From Mycobacterium sp. 852014-50255_SCH5639931 (GTDB lineage: Bacteria > Actinomycetota > Actinomycetes > Mycobacteriales > Mycobacteriaceae): a stretch of 64,000 bases of DNA. Location: assembly GCF_001665605.1 (NCBI RefSeq), contig NZ_LZSV01000010.1, forward strand, positions 62,001 through 126,000, in the 5' to 3' direction. Within the stretch, counting starts at the first letter, position 1. Every line of letters begins with the position of its first letter. The translations under genes and the position numbers were made by a program. This document shows, in pieces, positions 34,102 to 42,183 of the stretch. The notes beneath the pieces are model-generated. The model saw only the letters and a list, made by a program, of their open reading frames with translations, searched no databases and had not been told where the DNA came from.

Positions 34102-35620
34102 CCTGCTGTCGCAGCTTGTTTTTCGCGAGTTTTCCGGTCGGGGTCCGGGGCAGGTCGTCGACGAACTCGACCGAACGGGGCGCCTTGTAGTGGGCGATCC
34201 GGTCGCGGACATAGTCGACGAGATCTGCTGAGAGGGAATCGGTTCCACTCACCCCGGGCACCAGCTGCACGAACGCTTTGACCTCCTCACCCATCTCGGG
34301 GTGAGGCACGCCGATCACGGCGACATCGAGCACCGCGGGGTGCAGGGCCAGGGCGTTCTCGACTTCCTGCGGGTAGATGTTGACCCCGCCGGAGATGATC
34401 ATGAACGACTTCCGGTCGGTGAGGTAAAGGAAGCCGTCGGGGTCGACGTAACCGAGGTCGCCGACGGTCGTCCAGAATGGATGTTGCGGGTGGCAGGCCG
34501 CGGCGGTTTTGTCGGGATCGTTGTGGTACACGAACGGTAGATGGTCGCGTTCGAAGTACACCGTGCCGACGGCACCGACGGGCAACTCGTTTCCATCGTC
34601 ATCGCAGATGTGCAGCGCCCCGAGCACGCTTTGCCCCACCGAACCGGCGTGGGTGAGCCACCGCTCGGAGTCGATGAACGTCAAGCCGTGCGCCTCGGTC
34701 GAGCCGTAGAACTCGTAGATGATCGGGCCGAGCCAGTCGATCATCGCCCGTTTGACATCGATCGGGCAGGGCGCGGCGGAGTGCATGAGCATCCGCAGGC
34801 TCGACAGGTCATAACGGCGCCGGATGGTCTGATCCAGTTTGAGTAGCCGGATGAACATGGTCGGAACCAGCTGCGCGACGGTGACCCGGTAGTGCTCGAT
34901 GTAGCGCAGGGTGGCTTCGGCGTCGAACTTGTTGGCCAGCACCACCGTTCCACCGAGCGCCTGCACCATGCCGCACCATCGCAGGGGTGCGGCATGGTAG
35001 ACGGGCGCCGGAGACAGATAGACGTCGGTGGCTTCGATCCCGTAGAAATGGCTGGCCATGGCCAGGATCGGATCTCCCGGTTCGTCGATCCGCCGGTCTG
35101 GCAGCGGCGGCTTGACACCCTTCGGGAATCCCGTTGTGCCGGAGGAATACAGCATGACGGCGCCCGACGGTTCGGCTTGCAGGCGGGGGCCGGCCTCGGC
35201 GAGAGCGGTTTCGTAGCAATCGAAACCGGGAACGTCGCCGCCGAACGCCAGGCGCAGGCCGGCGCCGTCGGCCTGCGCGGCGACTTCGGCGGCGAGGGCG
35301 GCCAGCGCAGCCGACGCGATCAGCGCGCGTGCACCCGAGTCACGCACGATGTAGCCGGCCTCCTGCGCCGTGAGGTGGTGATTGACGGCGGTGATGTACA
35401 GGCCGGATCGTTGCGTCGCCCAGTACACCTCGAAGGCTTCCGCGGCGTTGTCGGACAGCAGTGCGACGACATCGCCACGGCGGAGCCCGGCGTCGTGCAG
35501 CACCCGCGCCAGCGAGGCGGAGTTGTCGTCGAGTTGCCGGTAGGTCAACACCTGCCCGGTCTCGGCGAGGACGACGGCGGGGCGATGAGGACCACCGTCT
35601 GCGTGGGTACCCGGGTACAT
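34085..35620 (-). CDS. Acyl-CoA synthetase (FadD/ANL family)
   Basis: 511 aa AMP-forming ligase. The ATP P-loop is VMLYSSGTTGFPKGVKPPLPD, YEFYGSTEAHG is the A5 motif, the TVGDLGYVDPDGFLYLTDRK motif carries the adenosine-binding Asp, and the C-terminal PRTPTGKLAKNKL holds the catalytic Lys. Converts a carboxylic acid to its CoA thioester. It is last in the P450-ADH-ALDH operon, starting 3 bp after the aldehyde dehydrogenase stop, so its substrate is probably the acid that enzyme makes. Confidence 0.93.
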   Translation of the reverse strand: MYPGTHADGGPHRPAVVLAETGQVLTYRQLDDNSASLARVLHDAGLRRGDVVALLSDNAAEAFEVYWATQRSGLYITAVNHHLTAQEAGYIVRDSGARALIASAALAALAAEVAAQADGAGLRLAFGGDVPGFDCYETALAEAGPRLQAEPSGAVMLYSSGTTGFPKGVKPPLPDRRIDEPGDPILAMASHFYGIEATDVYLSPAPVYHAAPLRWCGMVQALGGTVVLANKFDAEATLRYIEHYRVTVAQLVPTMFIRLLKLDQTIRRRYDLSSLRMLMHSAAPCPIDVKRAMIDWLGPIIYEFYGSTEAHGLTFIDSERWLTHAGSVGQSVLGALHICDDDGNELPVGAVGTVYFERDHLPFVYHNDPDKTAAACHPQHPFWTTVGDLGYVDPDGFLYLTDRKSFMIISGGVNIYPQEVENALALHPAVLDVAVIGVPHPEMGEEVKAFVQLVPGVSGTDSLSADLVDYVRDRIAHYKAPRSVEFVDDLPRTPTGKLAKNKLRQQVTVRS

Positions 35621-35623
35621 CGA

Positions 35624-37141
35624 TCAGGCGGTCGCCGCGGCCGACACGACAACGGGATAAACCCGCTTGGCGCGGTCATTGGTCATGTCGACATGCACGA
35701 ACTTTTGCTCGGTGTACTCGTCGAGGGCACCGGGCCCGAGCTCGCGCCCCAGACCGCTTTGCTTCATGCCGCCGAAGGGGAACATCGCATTGACCATGTG
35801 CCAGTCGTTGATCCACACCGTTCCGGATTCCAACTCGCGGGCGATCGCCAGCGCGCGTTCATTGTCTGTGCTCCACACCCCCGCGGACAGTCCGTACTCG
35901 CTGTCGTTGGCGATCGCGGCCGCCTCGGCGTCGTCTGCGCATTTGATCACCACGAGCACCGGCCCGAAGATCTCCTCCCGGGCCACCCGCATGTCGTTGG
36001 TGGCGCCGGTCAGGATCGTGGGCGCGACCCAATGGCCGTCGGCGAGTTCGGACTCGGTGGGGACCGTGCCCTGGAATGCGATCTTGCAGCCCTCCTCTTG
36101 CCCCAGCGCGATGTACTTCTCCACTCGGGCTTTCTGTTTGGCGGAAATCAGCGGGCCAACGTCGGTGGTCGGGTCCATCGGATTACCCACGACGAGCGTG
36201 GACGCGCGGGCGACCAGCCTTCGCACGAACTCGTCGTGAATTGACGCGTGCAGCACCAGCCGGGTGCCGGACTCGCAGGCCTGCCCGCACATCAGCAAGA
36301 ATCCGAACAGCGTGCCGTCGACCGCCAAATCCAGGTCGGCGTCGTCGCAGACGATGTTGGCGCCCTTGCCACCCAACTCGAGGGTGACCCGCTTGACGTT
36401 GGCGGCGGCGGCGCGCATCACGGTCTTACCGACTTCGGTTGAGCCGGTGAAGGCTACCTTGCGCACATCGGGGTGCTCGGCGAGCCGGGCGCCGACCACG
36501 GGCCCCGGCCCGGTGATCACGTTCAGCACACCCGCCGGCAGCCCGACTTCGTCCGCCGCCCTGGCCAATTCGAGCAACGTCAGCGGAGTCTGGTCGTCGG
36601 GCTTGAGCACGATCGTGTTGCCGGCCGCCAATGCGGGCCCCAGCTTCCATACCGCCAGCAGCAACGGGAAGTTCCACGGCACGATGCCGGCGCACACACC
36701 CACCGGCTCGCGACGAAGAACGCCGGCGGCCAGCGTGGGCGCTTCGATCAAGGCTCCGCTCTCCTCGAACGCATACGAGCGCGCCAACGACGCGAAGTAT
36801 TTCAGGTGGGCGATCGAGTAGCCCAGGAGAAAAGCGCCCGCGGACCGTGCGGTTGCACCGTTTTCGCGTACCTGCAGGACCGTCAACTCGTCGAACCGCG
36901 CGGCGAGGTTGTCCGCGATCGCATCGAGGATGCGGGCGCGTTCCGCCGCGGGCGTCAACCGCCAGACGCCGGAGGCATGTGCAGCCTTTGCCGCCGCGAC
37001 GGCCTCGTCGGCCATAGTCACATCGCCCCGCGCAACGGTCGCAACCAATCGGTTCGTCGCGGGATCGCGCACCTCCAAGCTGCTTGACGCGTCGCGCCAC
37101 CGCCCGTCGATGTACATCGGGTAGTGCGGAATGTCAGTCAT
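35624..37141 (-). CDS. NAD(P)-dependent aldehyde dehydrogenase
   Basis: 505 aa. VPWNFPLLLAVWKLGPALAAGNTIVLKP binds the cofactor, VAFTGSTEVGKTVM is the Rossmann turn, VTLELGGKGANIV has the general-base Glu, and MCGQACESGTRLVLH has the nucleophilic Cys. EEIFGPVLVV is the conserved late motif. It oxidises an aldehyde to the acid. ATG 37141 precedes MTDIPHYPMYIDGRWRDA, the usual ALDH N-terminus. It is fourth of five genes in the operon. Confidence 0.93.
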   Translation of the reverse strand: MTDIPHYPMYIDGRWRDASSSLEVRDPATNRLVATVARGDVTMADEAVAAAKAAHASGVWRLTPAAERARILDAIADNLAARFDELTVLQVRENGATARSAGAFLLGYSIAHLKYFASLARSYAFEESGALIEAPTLAAGVLRREPVGVCAGIVPWNFPLLLAVWKLGPALAAGNTIVLKPDDQTPLTLLELARAADEVGLPAGVLNVITGPGPVVGARLAEHPDVRKVAFTGSTEVGKTVMRAAAANVKRVTLELGGKGANIVCDDADLDLAVDGTLFGFLLMCGQACESGTRLVLHASIHDEFVRRLVARASTLVVGNPMDPTTDVGPLISAKQKARVEKYIALGQEEGCKIAFQGTVPTESELADGHWVAPTILTGATNDMRVAREEIFGPVLVVIKCADDAEAAAIANDSEYGLSAGVWSTDNERALAIARELESGTVWINDWHMVNAMFPFGGMKQSGLGRELGPGALDEYTEQKFVHVDMTNDRAKRVYPVVVSAAATA

Positions 37142-37158
37142 GTCTTCCTTGCCTCTAG

Positions 37159-37284
37159 TCATCGGGTCCGGCGGCGCCAATGTGCGAAACTCCTCCATCG
37201 GCCGGCGGCGTGGTGCGCGGCGCTGACCCCGGCCGGGATGCCCAGCGGGGCAGCGATAATGACGACGATGGTGATGAGGCTCAT
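37159..37284 (-). CDS. Small membrane peptide in the oxidation operon
   Basis: 41 codons: MSLITIVVIIAAPLGIPAG followed by VSAAHHAAGRWRSFAHWRRRTR and TGA. One hydrophobic segment of about 18 residues, then a strongly basic His/Arg/Trp tail that would stay cytoplasmic. It lies 7 bp after adhD and 17 bp before the aldehyde dehydrogenase, filling an otherwise empty gap in a tight operon. Only a weak GAAG precedes the ATG. No family recognised; it may be an anchor for the enzymes, or may not be translated. Confidence 0.45.
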   Translation of the reverse strand: MSLITIVVIIAAPLGIPAGVSAAHHAAGRWRSFAHWRRRTR

Positions 37285-37291
37285 GGCCGCT

Positions 37292-38398
37292 TCAGAACCG
37301 GATCAGCCCGCGGAGATTGACCCCGGCGTGCAGGTCGGCGTAGCCGGTGTTGATCTCGTCGAGGGTGTATTCCCGGGTGACGAGCTCGTCGAGCTTCAGC
37401 CGCCCGGCGCGGTACAGGTCGAGCATTCGGGGTATGTCGTGCCGGGGATTGGACGATCCGAAAAGCGAACCGCGAACCTGCTTTTCGTACAGGGTCAAAT
37501 CGAAGAGCGACATGGCGACGGACGTGTCGGTCGGGTGCGGGATCGCGGTCATCACCACCCTGCCGCGCTTGCCGACCAGGCTCAGCGCCTGAGCCACATA
37601 CGCGCCTTCAGCCGTGTCGGTGCTGACCACGCAGACGTCAGCCATCTGGCCGCGCGTCAGGTCGGTGATCAGGGCTTGGGCCTCGTCGACCGTCGCCGCG
37701 GTGTGGGTGGCGCCGAACTCCAGTGAACGGCCCCGCTTGTACTCCACGGGATCCAGCGCGACGATCACGCGTGCCCCAGAGATCCGCGCGCCTTGCACCG
37801 CGTTCATGCCGATCCCGCCCACACCCATGACCACCACGGTGTCGCCGTCACGCGCTTCGCCGGTGCGCACCATGCTGCCGTAGCCGGTGGTGACGCCGCA
37901 CCCCACCAGGGCGGCGGTGTCCAGCGCGGTGGAAGGATCGACCTTGATCACCGATGCCAGTGGCACCACCGTGTATTCGGAGAACGTTCCCAGCACGCAC
38001 ATTTGACCCAGCGCTTGGCCTTTCGCGTGGAATCGGAAGGTGCCGTCGAGTTGCGGTCCCGCGATGATGGCGGCGCCGAGCACGCACAGGTTGCTCATGC
38101 CACGCGAACACGGTTCGCAGCGGCCGCAGGCGGGGATGAAGCTCAGCGCAACTGAATCGCCTTCGGCGACTTCGGTGACACCCGGGCCGACATCGACGAC
38201 GACGCCGGCGCCCTCATGCCCACCGACGACCGGTAGCTGCATCGGCATGTCGCCGGTGATCAGGTGGTCATCGGAGTGGCACAGCCCGGCGGCGGCCATC
38301 TTGACCAGGACCTCGTTCTCCTTAGGCCCGTCGAGGTCGACCTCTTCGACCTCCCACTTCTGGTGCAGCCCCCACAGCACCGCTGCTTTCGTTTTCAT
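37292..38398 (-). CDS. Zinc alcohol dehydrogenase AdhD-like
   Basis: 368 aa, the length of M. tuberculosis AdhD (Rv3086), which sits in the mymA operon beside oxidative lipid enzymes. GLCHSDDHLITG and GGHEGAGVV provide catalytic-zinc residues, ACGRCEPCSRGMSNLC is the structural zinc loop, and VVVMGVGGIGMNAVQGARISGARVIVALDPVEYK binds NAD. It oxidises an alcohol to an aldehyde. ATG 38398 is 16 bp after the P450 stop. A mycothiol-dependent role is possible for this family but not readable here. Confidence 0.92.
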   Translation of the reverse strand: MKTKAAVLWGLHQKWEVEEVDLDGPKENEVLVKMAAAGLCHSDDHLITGDMPMQLPVVGGHEGAGVVVDVGPGVTEVAEGDSVALSFIPACGRCEPCSRGMSNLCVLGAAIIAGPQLDGTFRFHAKGQALGQMCVLGTFSEYTVVPLASVIKVDPSTALDTAALVGCGVTTGYGSMVRTGEARDGDTVVVMGVGGIGMNAVQGARISGARVIVALDPVEYKRGRSLEFGATHTAATVDEAQALITDLTRGQMADVCVVSTDTAEGAYVAQALSLVGKRGRVVMTAIPHPTDTSVAMSLFDLTLYEKQVRGSLFGSSNPRHDIPRMLDLYRAGRLKLDELVTREYTLDEINTGYADLHAGVNLRGLIRF

Positions 38399-38414
38399 CG
38401 AAAACTCCTTGAAT

Positions 38415-39692
38415 TCAGCGCTTCTCGGGTGTCCAGGTCGCCGGCAGGCTGTTGACACCGTTGATGAAGTTGGCCAGCGCGTAGTTGGGCTGCGGCGCCG
38501 AGATATCCGGGATGCGCGTGTAGACCTCGGTCAGCAACGCCTTGAGCATGGTGCGTGCCAGCGCCGCGCCCAGGCAGAAGTGCGGACCGCCACCACCGAA
38601 GGCGATGTGCGGATTCGGGTTTCGCAGGATGTTGAACGAGTGGGGGTCTTCGAAGACGTCCTCGTCGCGGTTGCCCGAGTAGTACCACAGCACCACCTTG
38701 TCGCCGGCCTTGATCTCCGAGCCGCGCACGGTGATGTCCTGGGTGGCGGTGCGGCGCATGTGCAGCAGCGGCGACCCCCAGCGCAACACCTCCTCGACGG
38801 CGGTGCCGACCCGGCCCTCGACGTCCTCGACGAGCAGCGCGCGCTGGTCGGGGAATTTCGAGAGGGCGGCGATGGCGTGGGCCGAGGCGTGCCGCGTGGT
38901 GTCGTTGGACGCGACACCCATCAAAACGAAGAAGGCCTTCAGCTCGTCGTCGGTCATCTTCTTGCCGTCGAACTCGGCCTGCACCATCCAGGTCATCAGG
39001 TCGTCGCCGGGGTTGGCCCGCCGCTCGGGGATCAAGACGGTCGCCACGGCGTGCAGGTCCATCACGGCGCCCATGAACAGTTCGAGTTCGCTCTGCTCGC
39101 CGCGGATGTTCGGGTCTGTCCAGCCCACGAGCCGCTGCGCGGCGCTGACGGCCTGGTCACGCAGTTCGCCTTCGGGCAGGCCGAAGAAGCTGCCGAAAAT
39201 GCGGCCGGGCAGCTTGACCGACACGAGTTGCACGAAGTCACCCTCACCCAGGTGCGCCATCTCGCTGACCAGGTCATGGGCGTGGCCGCGGATCCAGCCT
39301 TCCAAGCGGCGAACGTTCTTGGGCTTGAAGGCCTCCGTCGTGATTCCGCGCAGCTGGGTGTGCCGCGGGGCGTCCATGGCGATGAACGACTGGGCGATCT
39401 CCACCGCCTCGGGGGCGAAGTCCTCCATGGTGATGCCCTGCGCCGAGGAGAAGATCTCCGGGTGGCGGCTGGCCATCCGGATGTCCTCTTGTTTGGTCAG
39501 CGACCAGAAGCCCCTGGTGTTGAGCTCGGGGGGCAGCAGATCCGACTCCGCGGGGCGGCTCCACGGCACGGGGTTCTCCGCGCGCAGGACGGCGAAGGCG
39601 GCGTCCCGCTCTTCGGGGGGTTTCGCCCAGAACTCGCGGGCGCTCAGGTCGATGTCTTTATGGGTAGGCGCGGTCGTGGGTGCGGTGGTCAT
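38415..39692 (-). CDS. Cytochrome P450 (lipid or terpene hydroxylase type)
   Basis: 425 aa soluble P450. I helix FFVLMGVASNDTTRHASAH, K helix EVLRW (ExxR), PHSFNILRNPNPHIAFGGGGPHFCLGAALARTML with the heme Cys. The GGGGPHFCLG loop is the form seen in the CYP124/125/142 cholesterol/branched-lipid omega-hydroxylase group, so a terminal hydroxylation of an alkyl chain is plausible. It is the first gene of the operon that continues with alcohol and aldehyde dehydrogenases and an acyl-CoA ligase. A ferredoxin gene lies 2.1 kb away. Confidence 0.92.
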   Translation of the reverse strand: MTTAPTTAPTHKDIDLSAREFWAKPPEERDAAFAVLRAENPVPWSRPAESDLLPPELNTRGFWSLTKQEDIRMASRHPEIFSSAQGITMEDFAPEAVEIAQSFIAMDAPRHTQLRGITTEAFKPKNVRRLEGWIRGHAHDLVSEMAHLGEGDFVQLVSVKLPGRIFGSFFGLPEGELRDQAVSAAQRLVGWTDPNIRGEQSELELFMGAVMDLHAVATVLIPERRANPGDDLMTWMVQAEFDGKKMTDDELKAFFVLMGVASNDTTRHASAHAIAALSKFPDQRALLVEDVEGRVGTAVEEVLRWGSPLLHMRRTATQDITVRGSEIKAGDKVVLWYYSGNRDEDVFEDPHSFNILRNPNPHIAFGGGGPHFCLGAALARTMLKALLTEVYTRIPDISAPQPNYALANFINGVNSLPATWTPEKR

Positions 39693-39827
39693 TGGGGAGC
39701 CCTTTCTGGCGGTGGGCAGTGGTGCACGTCACCGCGGTTAAACCCATGCTGGTCAGCGCGGTGGCGGCGCGGCACAGGCGCGAGTGCCAAACACTGGCCT
39801 GCGCGGGCCAGCGCATGGAACCGGCGA

Positions 39828-41132
39828 TCAGGCCACCGGTGCGCGGAAGGTGGCGACCAGGCCGCCACCGTCGCGCGCGGCGAAGTCGACCCGGCCGCCC
39901 ATCGCTTCGGCGATCTGCTGCACAATCCACAGGCCGAGCCCGGCGGTGCCACGTTGGCCGCCGACGCTGACGTACTTGGTGGTCAGCTCGCCCAGGCTGT
40001 CAGCCGGGATGCCCGGCCCGCGGTCGGCCACGGTGCAGACCAACTCGTCGCCTTCCCGCGAGCACGTGACGTCGACCGGTTCCCGCCGGCCGTGCCGGGA
40101 GGCGTTCTCCAGGAGGTTGGTCAGCAGCCGGCGCAGCCCTTGGGCGTTCACGGCCACGGCGCCGACGTCGCCGCTGACGCTCAGCCGCAACCGCGGCGCC
40201 GCCAGACCGACAGCGTCGGCGGCGGCAACGATGAGGTCGGCCACGTCGACGCGACGGACCCGGCCAGTCGAGAATGTCGGGCGGCGACTCAGCGCGACGT
40301 CGGAGAGCGCGTCGAGCATGTCGGCGAGGTGGTGGACGTGGCGGGCCACCAGATGCAGACTGGTTTCCCGGTCGGCCTGCGACATTGCCCGCTGCGAAGT
40401 CAGTGCCTCGGTCAGCGCCTCCAAAGACGTCACGGGAGTGCGGAATTCGTGCACCAGCACCTGAAGTCCGTCCTGTTGCGACTGGTATGAGCGCAGCAGG
40501 CGCGCCCGCAGGTCGCGTTCCTCTTCGGCGGCGGCGTGTTCGGCCTCGGCCTCTACCAGCGCCCGCACCCGGGAGCGGTGTTCGCGTTCGGCGAGCGCGG
40601 AGAGCCCCGCGGTGATGATCGCGACGAAGATCAGATACACCGCCGACCACCCCGCCTGTAGGGCCGGAGCCGCGGCGACCGGAAGTCTGGGCGACGACGT
40701 CAGCGCCACCGGAACATAGGCGGCACCCAAAAGGATTGCGACCAACAAGGTTTCGCTGAATGACAGCCGCGCCGCCGAGGCGATGACGGCCAGCGCCAGC
40801 ACCGCGACCACCGGGCTGTAGACGCCGCCGCTCAAGGCGATGAGCGCCAGCGTGAACGCCGAATCGAAGCCGGTTACCAGCCACGAGTACCGGGTGCGCC
40901 GCACCTCCAGCTGCGGATAGGCCATCACGACGGCCGCGTAAAGCATCGCGGCGCCCAACACCGCGACCGTGGCCGCGGTGTGCTGCCGGACCCACTGGGG
41001 TCCGATCGCCAGCAGCACGCCGATTGAGATGACCACGGCGACCCGTACCGCGACGACGGTGCGGGCCAGCCCGTAGTCCTCGCCGTCGAAGTCCGACGTT
41101 GTTCGATCGAGCGGTCTCACCCAGCTGACCAT
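39828..41132 (-). CDS. Membrane sensor histidine kinase
   Basis: 434 aa. Six hydrophobic segments fill residues about 25-175, with almost no external loop, suggesting sensing within the membrane. A coiled region (REHRSRVRALVEAEAEHAAAEEERDLRARLL) follows, then the H-box VHEFRTPVTSLEALTEAL, the N-box RLLTNLLENASRHG, and G-boxes DRGPGIPADS and GTAGLGLWIVQQIAEAMGG. It is divergent from a response regulator across 24 bp and 135 bp upstream of the P450 operon on the same strand. The pair probably controls that operon. Confidence 0.92.
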   Translation of the reverse strand: MVSWVRPLDRTTSDFDGEDYGLARTVVAVRVAVVISIGVLLAIGPQWVRQHTAATVAVLGAAMLYAAVVMAYPQLEVRRTRYSWLVTGFDSAFTLALIALSGGVYSPVVAVLALAVIASAARLSFSETLLVAILLGAAYVPVALTSSPRLPVAAAPALQAGWSAVYLIFVAIITAGLSALAEREHRSRVRALVEAEAEHAAAEEERDLRARLLRSYQSQQDGLQVLVHEFRTPVTSLEALTEALTSQRAMSQADRETSLHLVARHVHHLADMLDALSDVALSRRPTFSTGRVRRVDVADLIVAAADAVGLAAPRLRLSVSGDVGAVAVNAQGLRRLLTNLLENASRHGRREPVDVTCSREGDELVCTVADRGPGIPADSLGELTTKYVSVGGQRGTAGLGLWIVQQIAEAMGGRVDFAARDGGGLVATFRAPVA

Positions 41133-41143
41133 AGAGTTTGGGT

Positions 41144-41149
41144 TAGCAT
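41144..41149 (+). promoter_or_regulatory. Probable -10 element, leaderless response-regulator transcript
   Basis: TAGCAT ends 7 nt before ATG 41157, inside the 24-bp spacer from the kinase start. Confidence 0.4.
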
Positions 41150-41156
41150 CGCGGCA

Positions 41157-41831
41157 ATGACTCGCTCGCCGTACGTCGTGGTGATCGTGGACGACCATGA
41201 GCTGTTTGCGCAGGGCCTGGCCCTGTTGCTCACCCGCGAATGGGGCGAACTGTTCACCGTCGGCGGCCAGACGACGTACGTGGAAGAGGCCGCCGACCTG
41301 GTGGCCCGCTGCGACGCCGATGTCGCGATCATCGACCTGTCGATGCCGCCCCTGGGCGGGGTCGCCGCCATCCGGCACATCAAGGCGCGCCACCCGAAGA
41401 CCCGGATCCTGGCGCTTTCGGGGACCGACGACCTGGGGCTGGCCGAAGAGGCGTTGCGGGCCGGAGCCGACGGTTTTCTGCCCAAAACCGCCAGGCCGGA
41501 GTCGCTGGCGGGGCCGCTATGGACGATTGCGGAGGGGTTGCGGGTCGTCGACGGCGCCCTGCTCGATGCGCTGCTGAGCAACACCCGCAAGCCGCCGTCC
41601 GAGCTGCTGAACAGCCTCAGCGCGCAGGATTTCCAACTGTGGACGCTGCTCGCGACGGGCATGGAGACCGGCGACATCGCCCAGCGGATGCTGGTGTCGG
41701 AGCGCACCGCCAAACGCATGGTCGCCGCGCTGCTGCACAAACTTGGAGTCAACAACCGCATCGCCGCTGCCGCCCTGGCCGGGCGCTACCGGTTGCTCGA
41801 TGACGTCGCCGAAACCGGCCGGATCAGTTGA
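41157..41831 (+). CDS. NarL/LuxR-type response regulator
   Basis: 224 aa. Receiver domain with acidic pair IVDDHE, phospho-acceptor Asp at about residue 60 (VAIIDLSMPPLGG), and the conserved Lys in GFLPKTARP. The C-terminal LuxR helix-turn-helix spans LSAQDFQLWTLLATGMETGDIAQRMLVSERTAKRMVAALLHKLGVNNRI. It is the partner of the divergent kinase. Its 3' end overlaps the convergent ferredoxin gene by 8 bp. Targets are unknown; the palindrome row at 42033-42113 is the nearest candidate. Confidence 0.92.
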   Translation: MTRSPYVVVIVDDHELFAQGLALLLTREWGELFTVGGQTTYVEEAADLVARCDADVAIIDLSMPPLGGVAAIRHIKARHPKTRILALSGTDDLGLAEEALRAGADGFLPKTARPESLAGPLWTIAEGLRVVDGALLDALLSNTRKPPSELLNSLSAQDFQLWTLLATGMETGDIAQRMLVSERTAKRMVAALLHKLGVNNRIAAAALAGRYRLLDDVAETGRIS

Positions 41832-42018
41832 GGATCCGGATCGCCTGCGCGGGGCACATCGCGGCCGCCCGAATCACCCGTTCGCGGTCGGCTTCGGGCG
41901 GGTCCGGCTCGAGCACCACCACCTGTTCGGCACCGTCGGGAATGTCGAACACGTCGGGGGCGGCCAGCAGGCACTGCCCATGCCCCTCGCACAGGTCGTA
42001 GTCGACGGTGATGCGCAT
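41824..42018 (-). CDS. [3Fe-4S]-type ferredoxin, P450 partner
   Basis: 64 aa. MRITVDYDLCEGHGQCLLAAPDVFDI carries Cys10, His13 and Cys16, and MCPAQAI carries Cys55. The fourth cysteine position of a 4Fe cluster is His, as in many mycobacterial ferredoxins linked to P450s, which points to a 3Fe-4S cluster. It probably feeds electrons to the P450 at 38.4-39.7 kb. No reductase gene is nearby. It is divergent from adhE across a palindrome-rich spacer. Confidence 0.92.
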   Translation of the reverse strand: MRITVDYDLCEGHGQCLLAAPDVFDIPDGAEQVVVLEPDPPEADRERVIRAAAMCPAQAIRILN

Positions 42019-42032
42019 GACCGCCAGTATCG

Positions 42033-42113
42033 GCCCCTCAGGGGCACCGCGGACGGTCCGCACGCGCCAGATGTGGCCTGGCCGGGCCAGCTAGTCCAGG
42101 GCCTTTCAGCCCT
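42033..42113. promoter_or_regulatory. Four consecutive palindromes between ferredoxin and adhE
   Basis: GCCCC-TCA-GGGGC (42033-42045), GCGGAC-G-GTCCGC (42049-42061), CTGGCC-G-GGCCAG (42078-42090) and AGGGC-CTTTCA-GCCCT (42098-42113). The last resembles a DosR (DevR) box, GGGACTWWAGTCCC, at 10 of 14 core positions and lies about 70 bp before adhE. The first lies 15 bp before the ferredoxin start. Confidence 0.5.
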
Positions 42114-42183
42114 AGGCGGACGACGCAGCATCTGCCCATTCTGGAGACCCTTAGCGTTCCCTTCCTGAGCCGAAAACCCGATC

